Of a stretch of 64,000 nt of DNA, positions 19,002-26,366 are shown in pieces. The position numbers and the translations under genes are program-made. The stretch comes from CAZTHK01 sp964613215 (GTDB lineage Bacteria > Krumholzibacteriota > Krumholzibacteriia > Krumholzibacteriales > CAZTHK01). A model generated the notes under the pieces. The model had not been told where the DNA came from and made no database searches. It was given only the letters and a program-made list of their open reading frames with translations. Numbering within the stretch: position 1 is the stretch's first letter; every line of letters starts with the position of its first letter. The DNA is taken from NCBI GenBank assembly GCA_964613215.1, contig CAZTHK010000018.1:1-64000 (forward strand), given 5' to 3'.

Positions 19002-20528
19002 ATGGCTGTAACACATATATTCGTAAGCTATAGCCACCGTGATTCCAAGTGGGTTGCTGACAGTGAATATGACCTCATTCCATTTCTTTCGCGAAGCCTG
19101 GAGGGACGAAATGTTGAAATATGGATCGACCACGCTCTGCAGAGAATGCCCGGAGCTGATTATCGAAGACTCATCAAAAACAAAATAAACAGGGCCGACT
19201 TTGTAATCATGCTGATAAGCCAGGAATTTGTCACATCAAAGTTTATAAGAGAATTTGAAATCCCGCTGATCAGGCGTAGAGCAAATAGGGCGGATGTTGG
19301 ACTGATCCCCATTCTCATAGACCATATGGTCTGGGAAATTGCAGATGGATTCGATTGGCTGCTGGACCTAAACATGCTGCCTTCCGAATCCGATCCTCTG
19401 ATAGAGCATGTAGCCGATGAAGTTTCCTGGCATGAAAAGAGGCATAAGATCCTGCAGGCAATAACCTGCTGTATCTTCGGTGATAGAGAGCAACAAGGAA
19501 TAGAACGTCCGGGTATTACTGCTCCCCCCATTTTCGGTGATGACGGCACGCTTCGGAGGAACGCTTTTGCCTTCGAGATCGGTGAAGTGCTTATAAGAGC
19601 TGCGAAGTGCAGGTTGCTTGATAACAGAGATTTGATTGCGGCAAGTGATATTATTCTGGGACTCATTCGTAAGGGTTCGCTTACCAGATACGTCCTCCTC
19701 AAGAACAACATGGATCCGGACAAGCTATATAAAAGTCTGTTAAATAGTTTAACCGGCAGCAGGCATTCCGGCGATCAAAACAATAAAGATAGTCCGGCTG
19801 CATTATCAGAGATTACTGACCGGACCGAACTGCTGGAGAAACTAATAATCAACCGGCAGGATCAATTTGATATGGATGCCATTGAAGTATTCGATCACGC
19901 CTGTGATTTGAATGCTGATAGAAGTAGTTCTGAGGTTTCAGGAAAAGATTCTTCTGTAGTACACGAATTGGACCTTCTCCAAAGTCTGCTGGATCTGGGG
20001 GTCTGGGACGAGACGGCTAATGATCAACTGCCAGATAGCAGCAATGTTCTTAAAGAACTAAAAAAAAGAAAGAAGGAGGGTTTCTTCGATTCGGATGGAT
20101 ACCTGCTACTGAGTTATCTTGATACTGAAGCGCACAGGCTGGTTAGAACTGCACAAGCAATCGGGCAGAGACTGGGAGCAAAGCCGATCAATCATAGAAT
20201 ACTCTGGGTTGCCATGGTAATACACCCTTCCAGCTACGGGGGGGCACTATTAAATAAAAAGGGTGTGGACAGAAAAAAGCTATGTGCCCTGTTGCTCAAT
20301 TCGATAGAAAGAAAGTCCTCCTTGTCGTACCCTCTCGACTACGAGGCAAGCCAATACTTGCTACTTCCTGTAATTAAAAGGGCAAGAGACAAAAATCCTT
20401 CGGAAGAACTGCTAACAGAGAAAGATCTGTTTTATTCGTTTATAGACGTGGCGGCTCCCTCGTTCAAGAGTATGATCTCTAAAATAACCAAGTCTTTTAA
20501 TCTGGATTCATTAGAGCGCGATAATTAA
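19002..20528 (+). CDS. TIR domain fused to Clp_N-like repeats
   Basis: This 508-residue protein opens with a TIR domain (about 3-155): THIFVSYSHRDSKWV at the start, EIWIDHALQRMPG, FVIMLISQEFVTSKFI and REFEIPLIRRR, then LIPILID. Glu84 and Glu86 fall where TIR NADases carry the catalytic Glu, so enzyme activity is possible. Residues about 185-505 contain about four helical units like those of the Clp N domain, for example AAKCRLLDNRDLIAASDIILGL, and the pair LLNKKGVDRKKLCALLLNSI. The Clp-like ATPase of this cluster has the same number of such units. The start has a GGTGGAGG site. It is the last gene of the plus-strand run. A role as effector recruited to, or controlled by, the AAA+ protein is inferred. 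Confidence 0.8.
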   Translation: MAVTHIFVSYSHRDSKWVADSEYDLIPFLSRSLEGRNVEIWIDHALQRMPGADYRRLIKNKINRADFVIMLISQEFVTSKFIREFEIPLIRRRANRADVGLIPILIDHMVWEIADGFDWLLDLNMLPSESDPLIEHVADEVSWHEKRHKILQAITCCIFGDREQQGIERPGITAPPIFGDDGTLRRNAFAFEIGEVLIRAAKCRLLDNRDLIAASDIILGLIRKGSLTRYVLLKNNMDPDKLYKSLLNSLTGSRHSGDQNNKDSPAALSEITDRTELLEKLIINRQDQFDMDAIEVFDHACDLNADRSSSEVSGKDSSVVHELDLLQSLLDLGVWDETANDQLPDSSNVLKELKKRKKEGFFDSDGYLLLSYLDTEAHRLVRTAQAIGQRLGAKPINHRILWVAMVIHPSSYGGALLNKKGVDRKKLCALLLNSIERKSSLSYPLDYEASQYLLLPVIKRARDKNPSEELLTEKDLFYSFIDVAAPSFKSMISKITKSFNLDSLERDN

Positions 20529-20567
20529 CAAGTAGTAATAATCAGGCCCATTTCCGATACAATCGGC

Positions 20568-22022
20568 TTAGCGAATATACTTCTGTAGTAGCGACTTGTG
20601 CAATTGATACCGGCCGGGAATCTCTGTTTTAACATCCGCCATTGAATCGAGTGCCCCCGGGCTCAAACTGTGAAGATTGACATCCTTGAAGTAGCCCCTT
20701 TCGAGCTCTGTCTCTGGAACTGAGGGAGGAGGCTGTGCAATAAGTGTTTGTTGATATTTTGTCAACCTCCAAATGTTGGAGCAAATCTCATCCACCAGTT
20801 CGTTCATTTTTTTCAACTCTCCATCCAGTCTTTGCAATGTGGACAACCGATAGGGAATCCTGCATTCCTGAAGCACTACAGGTATCAGAGTTTTCTTGAT
20901 ATGATTCAGCCAGTACTTCCATTCCCTTTTTGATTCCGCGGATCTAATTGCTCCCGCTGACAGAAATAACAGCATTACATCCGCTGCAACCATTGCTTCC
21001 TCAATTTGGTCATCCCAATCTGTACCAAACAGGACATCTCTGTCCCACCAGACCGATATGCCAGCATTTCTGAGGTGTTCGACGATTTGTGCTACCTGAT
21101 GTTGATCGCCACGGAAGTAACTAACAAATACGTTTACTGATTTTAGTGCTCGTCCTTCCAGCGCTGCTGCCACTTGCTCTGCTGCATCCATGTTAGTGGG
21201 AAAGCGATTAGCCGGGTCTATGCTCAACATCTGTAAGATTACGTCATCCATGGCCACTGGTATACGGGGATTTTGTTCGGAACATGGAGTCAGGCGCTCG
21301 CCACGCCAAAGCCGAAGAGCCGTACATAATTCCCAGCCTTTTGGGCAGGGACTAGTGGGTGTCTCCTCGAAGGGAAGATGACCAGTGAGTACATTGTAAA
21401 GCAAAGCCCCGAATGAGAACTGGTCCGACCTTTCACGCTGCATGGATGATGGTCCGAGCTTCTGTTCAAAGAGAAGTTCAGGGCAGACGAAGGGTGGAGT
21501 GCCAACGATTCTTTCCCATTTAGCATCTTCATCCAAAAGTGCTGCAAGACCGAAATCTGTCAAATACACAAAACCGTTTTCATCCAAAAGTATATTATCC
21601 GGCTTGATGTCCCGATGTGCCATCCCCTGTGAGACACAATAATCCAGAGACGATCCTATTTGCTTCGTTATATTTATGATGTCAACGGGCTGCCTTAACT
21701 CCTCTGCCGGCACCCTATGGAGGGCAGACTCCACATACCTCATCACGAGAACAGGACCAATCGACGAATCAAAGTAATCGAAGAGTGGTAAAACAGCCGG
21801 ATGGTCTAGAGAAGCAAGAAATTTAGCTTCCTTGAGGAAAAGTTTCCTGAGGGAAGGATTTCTTACAATTTTATTTCGGTGCGGCACCTTGATGGCCACG
21901 GAACGTTTGAGAACAACGTCTTCGGCATGTAAGACTTTAGAGGTTGCTCCATTTCCGACACATCCTAGGATGCGGAACCTATCGCCCAGAAAGACTTCAT
22001 CTGTATCATTACTTGTATTCAT
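20568..22022 (-). CDS. Ser/Thr protein kinase-TIR fusion
   Basis: This protein of about 484 residues starts at ATG 22022, chosen because AGGAG lies just upstream; a longer frame to 22103 lacks such support. The kinase domain (about 14-280) has glycine loop GNGATSKV, lysine in VAIKVPH, HRDIKPDN (about 134), DFG and PFVCPELL in place of APE. A TIR domain follows (about 293-420): VNVFVSYFRGD, ISVWWDRDVLFGTDW, LLFLSAGAIRS and SKREWKYWL with the conserved EW pair. The gene converges on the TIR-Clp_N gene with 39 bases between stops, and its start overlaps the end of the zinc-ribbon gene. It may tie phosphorylation to TIR signalling or NAD breakdown. Confidence 0.85.
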   Translation of the reverse strand: MNTSNDTDEVFLGDRFRILGCVGNGATSKVLHAEDVVLKRSVAIKVPHRNKIVRNPSLRKLFLKEAKFLASLDHPAVLPLFDYFDSSIGPVLVMRYVESALHRVPAEELRQPVDIINITKQIGSSLDYCVSQGMAHRDIKPDNILLDENGFVYLTDFGLAALLDEDAKWERIVGTPPFVCPELLFEQKLGPSSMQRERSDQFSFGALLYNVLTGHLPFEETPTSPCPKGWELCTALRLWRGERLTPCSEQNPRIPVAMDDVILQMLSIDPANRFPTNMDAAEQVAAALEGRALKSVNVFVSYFRGDQHQVAQIVEHLRNAGISVWWDRDVLFGTDWDDQIEEAMVAADVMLLFLSAGAIRSAESKREWKYWLNHIKKTLIPVVLQECRIPYRLSTLQRLDGELKKMNELVDEICSNIWRLTKYQQTLIAQPPPSVPETELERGYFKDVNLHSLSPGALDSMADVKTEIPGRYQLHKSLLQKYIR

Positions 22023-22332
22023 CCCACTCCTGTTGACGAATGATCTCGCCACATAGCACACAAACAAAAACCTCGGTATATAGTGCTTCAAAGCTCCTTT
22101 CATCGTCGTACTCGTCTTGCTGAATCAGCACCCAGGCATGGCGCTGGCCACAGTCAATGCAAACACACCCGTCTAATCTATGCTTTGAAAGCCGTTGCTC
22201 AATGGCTTTGACATATCGAAGTTCGATGAATGTCCATGGTCTTTTAGGATCACTAAGTATGGGCGCCACCTCCACAGCCCCACACCGTGAACAAATACAA
22301 CGTTCGCTAAAGTCATGACGCCAAAAAAACAT
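22009..22332 (-). CDS. Zinc-ribbon protein upstream of kinase-TIR gene
   Basis: This protein of about 107 residues has three CxxC-type pairs: CICSRCG, CVCIDCG and FVCVLCGE, fitting one or two zinc ribbons. No other domain is seen. The ATG at 22332 is used; a TTG six bases earlier and a weak longer frame to 22389 are alternatives, since the GGGAAGGG site is spaced better for the TTG. The stop overlaps the start of the kinase-TIR gene by 14 bases, so the two form one unit. It could be a nucleic-acid or protein-binding partner; the function is unknown. Confidence 0.65.
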   Translation of the reverse strand: MFFWRHDFSERCICSRCGAVEVAPILSDPKRPWTFIELRYVKAIEQRLSKHRLDGCVCIDCGQRHAWVLIQQDEYDDERSFEALYTEVFVCVLCGEIIRQQEWDEYK

Positions 22333-22536
22333 CGCCAATTCAACGCCCTTCCCTTTCGGTGACACATACCGAAGGGACAATAATATCAAAAATCTGTACT
22401 AAAAATAGTCCTTTTGGGTTGCACCACCTAATATAATTAGGAGTTTCAATCTAATTTACATATTATTCCAACTTTTATAATTATACAGCATTCTTCACCA
22501 CAGGTTGAACAACCAATTATGGAAATACCACCATAT

Positions 22537-22707
22537 CTAGCTGAGAGCCGAACCCAGGTAATAGGGCCAGATCACCAGAGCCCATAGTGCTTTAATAAAC
22601 GAGAGCTTGACGAAACCAATAGTGAAAAGCCAGCCCATAAACCAGACAGGCCCCATAATTCCGGCTATCTCCATCTTTCCTTTTATTTCCTTCTTGTCAT
22701 CTCCCAT
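22537..22707 (-). CDS. Small membrane protein, uncharacterised
   Basis: This 56-residue protein starts at ATG 22707 with AAGGAGG upstream. A charged N terminus (MGDDKKEIKGKMEIAG) leads into one or two hydrophobic segments (GPVWFMGWLFTIGFVKLSF and ALWALVIWPYYLG). Small proteins with a similar WPYYLG ending occur widely in bacteria without known function. A longer frame to 22809 has a non-hydrophobic, unlikely N terminus. It is not obviously part of the neighbouring operons. Confidence 0.5.
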   Translation of the reverse strand: MGDDKKEIKGKMEIAGIMGPVWFMGWLFTIGFVKLSFIKALWALVIWPYYLGSALS

Positions 22708-23051
22708 GGATAATTCTGCCTCCTTTTTTTTCACCTTGTGCAGATACCGTCCCTTCTGCGATTCAGCATTTTGCGGGAAGTGTTGAGTAACGCCCGCCTG
22801 TTTGATCAAGCAATCAACTCTTTAAAATAAGTTGTTCACTTATTTATAATAGCTCTGCGCCATTATGCCAACAGATATTCCTGCCTGTCAACGGGGGTTA
22901 GAAAATTGGAGTTTTTCCAATTTTTATTCGATCCGTATTGTTCCGGTGCCTGGTGTTTCAAAATCGCTGTCGATTTGCCCAGCCCGGATAATTTTTTGTG
23001 GAAAGCCCACGGGTTAGAAGTCAAGGAAAAGAAACCGTTTAGGACTCTTTA
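22708..23051. other. Intergenic region, no gene seen
   Basis: About 340 bases separate the small membrane protein gene from the short IS relative at 23052. Nothing coding is apparent. The stretch next to 22708 should hold the minus-strand promoter of the small membrane protein. Confidence 0.3.
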
Positions 23052-23170
23052 GATAACCACGGGCAAGCACGTGGCACTGGCCACAAAATTACGAGCTTCG
23101 CTCGACGCCCTTCGGGCGGGTTCACATTCACCCACGGGCAAGCACGTGGAACCCTTCCCGGCGGGTTATT
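23052..23170. mobile_element. Short non-autonomous relative of the IS200/IS605 element
   Basis: This stretch of about 119 bases has both ends of the element at 2151-2692 but no transposase. Hairpins CCACG/CGTGG lie at 23057-23074 and 23132-23149. The left edge is GATAACC, the right edge GCGGGTTATT, and the inner block TTCACATTCACCC matches the larger element next to its right hairpin. The middle (GAGCTTCGCTCGACG) resembles the 3' end of tnpA. It therefore looks like an internal-deletion derivative (a palindrome-associated element) that a related TnpA could move. It lies just beyond the right side of the chaperone/TIR cluster. Confidence 0.7.
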
Positions 23171-23184
23171 GGTTTAGAAAAAAC

Positions 23185-23212
23185 TTGATAACTGATCTTT
23201 GACTGTTATATT
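23185..23212 (+). promoter_or_regulatory. Probable sigma-70-type promoter of the GntR/kor operon
   Basis: TTGATA at 23185-23190 and TATATT at 23207-23212 are separated by 16 bases, 32 bases upstream of the regulator start codon. No other gene start is near. Confidence 0.5.
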
Positions 23213-23218
23213 GGTATA

Positions 23219-23231
23219 TTGGTAGGACCAA
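23219..23231 (+). promoter_or_regulatory. Candidate GntR/FadR-type operator
   Basis: TTGGTAGGACCAA is a perfect dyad (TTGGT-N3-ACCAA) and fits the TGGT-N3-ACCA pattern of FadR-subfamily regulators. It covers the likely transcription start, just downstream of the -10 box, and abuts the ribosome site of the regulator, so autorepression is expected. Confidence 0.55.
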
Positions 23232-23243
23232 AAAGGAGAATAA

Positions 23244-23957
23244 ATGTTCTTCAAACACATATGCGAAACCAGGAAGAAGAGCGCAAATGTTGCCGAAGAG
23301 ATAGTGCGGGCCATCAGGGCAGGTGAATTCGAACCGGGGGAAAGCCTGCCCGCCGAGAGAAAGATAGCCACCCAGATGGGGGTATCCAGAAACTCGGTAA
23401 GGGAAGCCATATCTGCTCTTCAGATTGTGGGGGTGGTGGAAAGCAAAGCCGGTTCAGGAACTTATGTGGCCTCGAATGCTAATAAGGTGGATATCGACAG
23501 GGCACTATCACTGGCCAGGGATAGCGAAGATCTGATGGAGATCTGGGAAGCCCGGCGGGAAATAGAGAAGATACTGGCCAGACTGGCCCTGTGGAGAGCG
23601 GAAAGCAAAGATCTGGAGCAGCTGCGCTCTGTCCTGGAGGTGTTCGAGGAAGCTGTCAGCAGAGGTGATTATGAAGGATATCACAGAGCCAACCATAAGT
23701 TTCATCTCATTATTGCCGATCTGGCAAACAACATCTATTTGAAAAGTGCCCTGGAAGCTCTCCTGGGGGTTACCGGGGAACATCTTCTCAAAAAGATGGT
23801 GCCCGATTATCAGGAATATATGAATAAATCACTCTCCATCCATAAACGTCTGTTGAAATTAATTCACAATGGGAACGAAAGGGAAATCGAGAGGGCAATT
23901 GACCGTCATTTTCTCGAATTAGAGGAATATCTGGAGGAAAGGCTGTTCAGGGATTAA
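23244..23957 (+). CDS. GntR family transcriptional regulator, FadR subfamily
   Basis: This 237-residue regulator has an N-terminal winged helix (about 5-75; AGEFEPGESLPAERKIA and the recognition helix SRNSVREAISAL, then GSGTYVAS) and a C-terminal all-helical FCD ligand domain (about 95-225) with the metal-site histidines expected in HRANHKFHLIIA and HFLELEEYL. A GGAG site precedes the ATG. It is the first gene of the 2-oxoacid oxidation operon, three bases before korA, and a matching dyad lies in its own promoter. It probably senses a carboxylic acid substrate of the operon and represses it when absent. Confidence 0.9.
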   Translation: MFFKHICETRKKSANVAEEIVRAIRAGEFEPGESLPAERKIATQMGVSRNSVREAISALQIVGVVESKAGSGTYVASNANKVDIDRALSLARDSEDLMEIWEARREIEKILARLALWRAESKDLEQLRSVLEVFEEAVSRGDYEGYHRANHKFHLIIADLANNIYLKSALEALLGVTGEHLLKKMVPDYQEYMNKSLSIHKRLLKLIHNGNEREIERAIDRHFLELEEYLEERLFRD

Positions 23958-23960
23958 GAT

Positions 23961-25061
23961 ATGAGTAGAAAGCTTATCGATGGTTCACGATTGATAGTGG
24001 AGGGAGCTGCCCGCGCCGGAGTACAATCCTATTCAGCGTATCCTATAACTCCAGCCAACAGGATTTATTTCTATGCTGTAGACAGAATACCCCAGATATT
24101 AAAGGCCCCCGATGAAATTACAGCCTTACAGTGGGCCTGCGGCATCTCCGCCACCGGGGTTATCCCGATGACCGCCACCTCCCGCCCCGGTTTTTCCCTG
24201 ATGGTCGAAAGTGTGGATATGGCATTCATGATGGAACTTCCCGTCCTGATCGTAATTGTACAGAGACTGGGACCCTCCACGGGATCAGCTACCACCGGGG
24301 CGCAGGGGGATGTAAGCATTCTGCACAGAATGATTTCGGGAGGATACCATATCCCCACATTTGCCCCTTCGAACCTGGAAGATTGCTATGTCCTTTCCGG
24401 GGAAGCAGCGAAAATGGCCGTTGAGCTCAGATCGCCGGTAATACTGCTTACCTCCAAGGAGATGATTGAAACCGAACGGAGTTTTGATGTAGAGCAGCTA
24501 CCCGATATAGAGCCGGCAGAGTGGGATCTCTACGATGGAAGTGATTATCAACCTTACGGGCAGATAGAAGATTGGGTTCCCAGATTTCTACCTCTGGGGG
24601 ATGATGAAAATCGGGTCAGAATGACTGCTTCTACTCATGATAAACAGGGCATACTTAAAAAAAGCACACCGGAAGCACTGCAAAACACCGAAAGATTGAA
24701 TAAAAAAATCGAAGAAAATATATGCCGGTATAACCATTATCACCTGGAAGAGAAACAAAATGCGGATACTCTCATTGTCTCATACGGCATCACCTCTTAT
24801 GCAGCCAGGGAAGCAGCAGAACTGCTGAACTCAGAAGGCACACCGGCATCCCTGCTGATAGTACAAACCTTATTTCCGGTAAGCGGAGAATTGATCGATA
24901 TTATCAACAGATATCCCAGGGTGATAGTAGCCGAGGAGAACCTGACCGGCCAGTATAGAAGAGTACTGTGGGGAGAAACAGGGGACAGGAGGGTATCCGG
25001 AGTTAATGTGCTGGGACGCATGGTTACCCCTCAGGAAATCACAGGGGAGGCAGCACCTTGA
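23961..25061 (+). CDS. korA: 2-oxoacid:ferredoxin oxidoreductase, alpha subunit
   Basis: This 366-residue subunit carries the pyrimidine-binding domain and domain II of the KorA/VorA class. The start (AGVQSYSAYPITPANRI) with the PITP signature, APDEITALQWACGIS and TSRPGFSLMVE are typical, and LTSKEMIE and VAEENLTGQ follow in the C-terminal part. With the beta-gamma subunit it would convert a 2-oxoacid, CoA and ferredoxin into acyl-CoA, CO2 and reduced ferredoxin. Which 2-oxoacid is used cannot be read from sequence; the symbol reflects the closest subunit layout only. Its stop overlaps the TTG start of the next gene. Confidence 0.85.
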   Translation: MSRKLIDGSRLIVEGAARAGVQSYSAYPITPANRIYFYAVDRIPQILKAPDEITALQWACGISATGVIPMTATSRPGFSLMVESVDMAFMMELPVLIVIVQRLGPSTGSATTGAQGDVSILHRMISGGYHIPTFAPSNLEDCYVLSGEAAKMAVELRSPVILLTSKEMIETERSFDVEQLPDIEPAEWDLYDGSDYQPYGQIEDWVPRFLPLGDDENRVRMTASTHDKQGILKKSTPEALQNTERLNKKIEENICRYNHYHLEEKQNADTLIVSYGITSYAAREAAELLNSEGTPASLLIVQTLFPVSGELIDIINRYPRVIVAEENLTGQYRRVLWGETGDRRVSGVNVLGRMVTPQEITGEAAP

Positions 25062-26323
25062 GCTTTGAATTAGATAAACCCCTGCCCTACTGTCCCGGTT
25101 GCGGCCACGGTTCAATCGCAGAAGGATTAGCGCAGGCGGCGAATAGACTCGGATGGCGGACTGAAGATGTGATCCTGGTAACTGACATCGGTTGCGTGGG
25201 GCTTGCAGACAAGCATTTTCCCTGTCATACCATACACGGCCTGCACGGAAGAGCGGTAGCTCTGGGTGCCGGAATAAGGCTTGGATTGGCGGATGATCAT
25301 AAACATATAGTGGTTCTTCAGGGAGACGGAGGGGCAACCATAGGCCTGCAACACCTGATGGAAGGTGCCAGGCTGAACCTGGATCTCAAGGTTATCATTC
25401 ACAATAACATGCTGTACGGAATGACCGGGGGCCAGAGCAGCGGTCTGACCCCCATGGATTATAAGACTACCACCGAAGCGGAGGGCTCTCCCTCCATCAG
25501 CTACGATCTGCCCGGGCTGGCTCATCAGGCTGGAGCCTCGTATACCAGCAGGATCCTGGGAATTGGAAATATCACTGACGATATGGTAAACGCACTTGAT
25601 GCACCCGGGTTTTCTTTGATTGAGATTATGGAATACTGCACCAGTTACGGTCTAAGGTACAATCCGGGTGAGAAACTGGCGGGTATTCTGGAAAAGACGG
25701 GCAGAGAGACCGGAAGTTGGGTAAATAACCGGAACGATCGATACCGTCCCGGGAGAAGATCCGGGTTGAATTCATTATTCGATCAGCTCCCCGGTCTGGG
25801 AAATGGATATAAGCACCGCCTGGGGAAACCATTTTCGGTAGTAGTGGGAGGTTCGGCGGGAGAGGGGGTACAGACGGCGGCCAGGGCGCTGGCCAATGCC
25901 GGGATTATTTGCGGTCTGGAGGTCAGCAAGAAAGGCAAATATCCGGTTACTGTGGGAACGGGTTTCTCCACCGCAGAAATCATACTTTCTCCCGGCAGAA
26001 TAAATTTCACTGGAATCGTCCATCCGGATGTGGTTATAGTAGTATCAGAGGATGGCTTACAGAATAACAGGGAAATAATCAGCAGTATGGGTGATGGCAC
26101 AGTGATAATAGACGATTCCCTTCCCGGGCCGGATACAAAGGCGCAGGTTGTTTCCAGAGGATTTCGCAGCGAAGCCGGCGGTAAGGGTTCTGCTTTATGT
26201 GCAATAGCATTCTGGCTTGGAATGGAGGGGATCATACCGGTAGATGCCTTGCTCGAAGCTTCTCGAGCCAGTAAACATTCGGAATCCCTGGCAAGATCGA
26301 TAAATACAGGCAGTAAACTTTAG
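25058..26323 (+). CDS. korB: 2-oxoacid:ferredoxin oxidoreductase, fused beta and gamma subunits
   Basis: This 421-residue protein combines two subunits that are often separate. Residues 1-250 are the thiamine-diphosphate and [4Fe-4S] beta subunit: CPGCGHGS (Cys12, Cys15), Cys46, VLQGDGGATIGLQHLMEGAR for the cofactor, HNNMLYGMTGGQ, and a fourth cluster Cys near 194. Residues about 256-421 are the gamma subunit, starting at VVVGGSAGEGVQTAARALA. No 8Fe-8S delta subunit is encoded nearby, so electrons would leave through the beta cluster to a free ferredoxin. The start is TTG, overlapping the korA stop (TTGA), with GGGGAGG upstream, which indicates translational coupling. Confidence 0.87.
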   Translation: MSFELDKPLPYCPGCGHGSIAEGLAQAANRLGWRTEDVILVTDIGCVGLADKHFPCHTIHGLHGRAVALGAGIRLGLADDHKHIVVLQGDGGATIGLQHLMEGARLNLDLKVIIHNNMLYGMTGGQSSGLTPMDYKTTTEAEGSPSISYDLPGLAHQAGASYTSRILGIGNITDDMVNALDAPGFSLIEIMEYCTSYGLRYNPGEKLAGILEKTGRETGSWVNNRNDRYRPGRRSGLNSLFDQLPGLGNGYKHRLGKPFSVVVGGSAGEGVQTAARALANAGIICGLEVSKKGKYPVTVGTGFSTAEIILSPGRINFTGIVHPDVVIVVSEDGLQNNREIISSMGDGTVIIDDSLPGPDTKAQVVSRGFRSEAGGKGSALCAIAFWLGMEGIIPVDALLEASRASKHSESLARSINTGSKL

Positions 26324-26366
26324 TCTCTAAATGGTCGATTTATCAGATTAAATTAAGGAGCGATTC

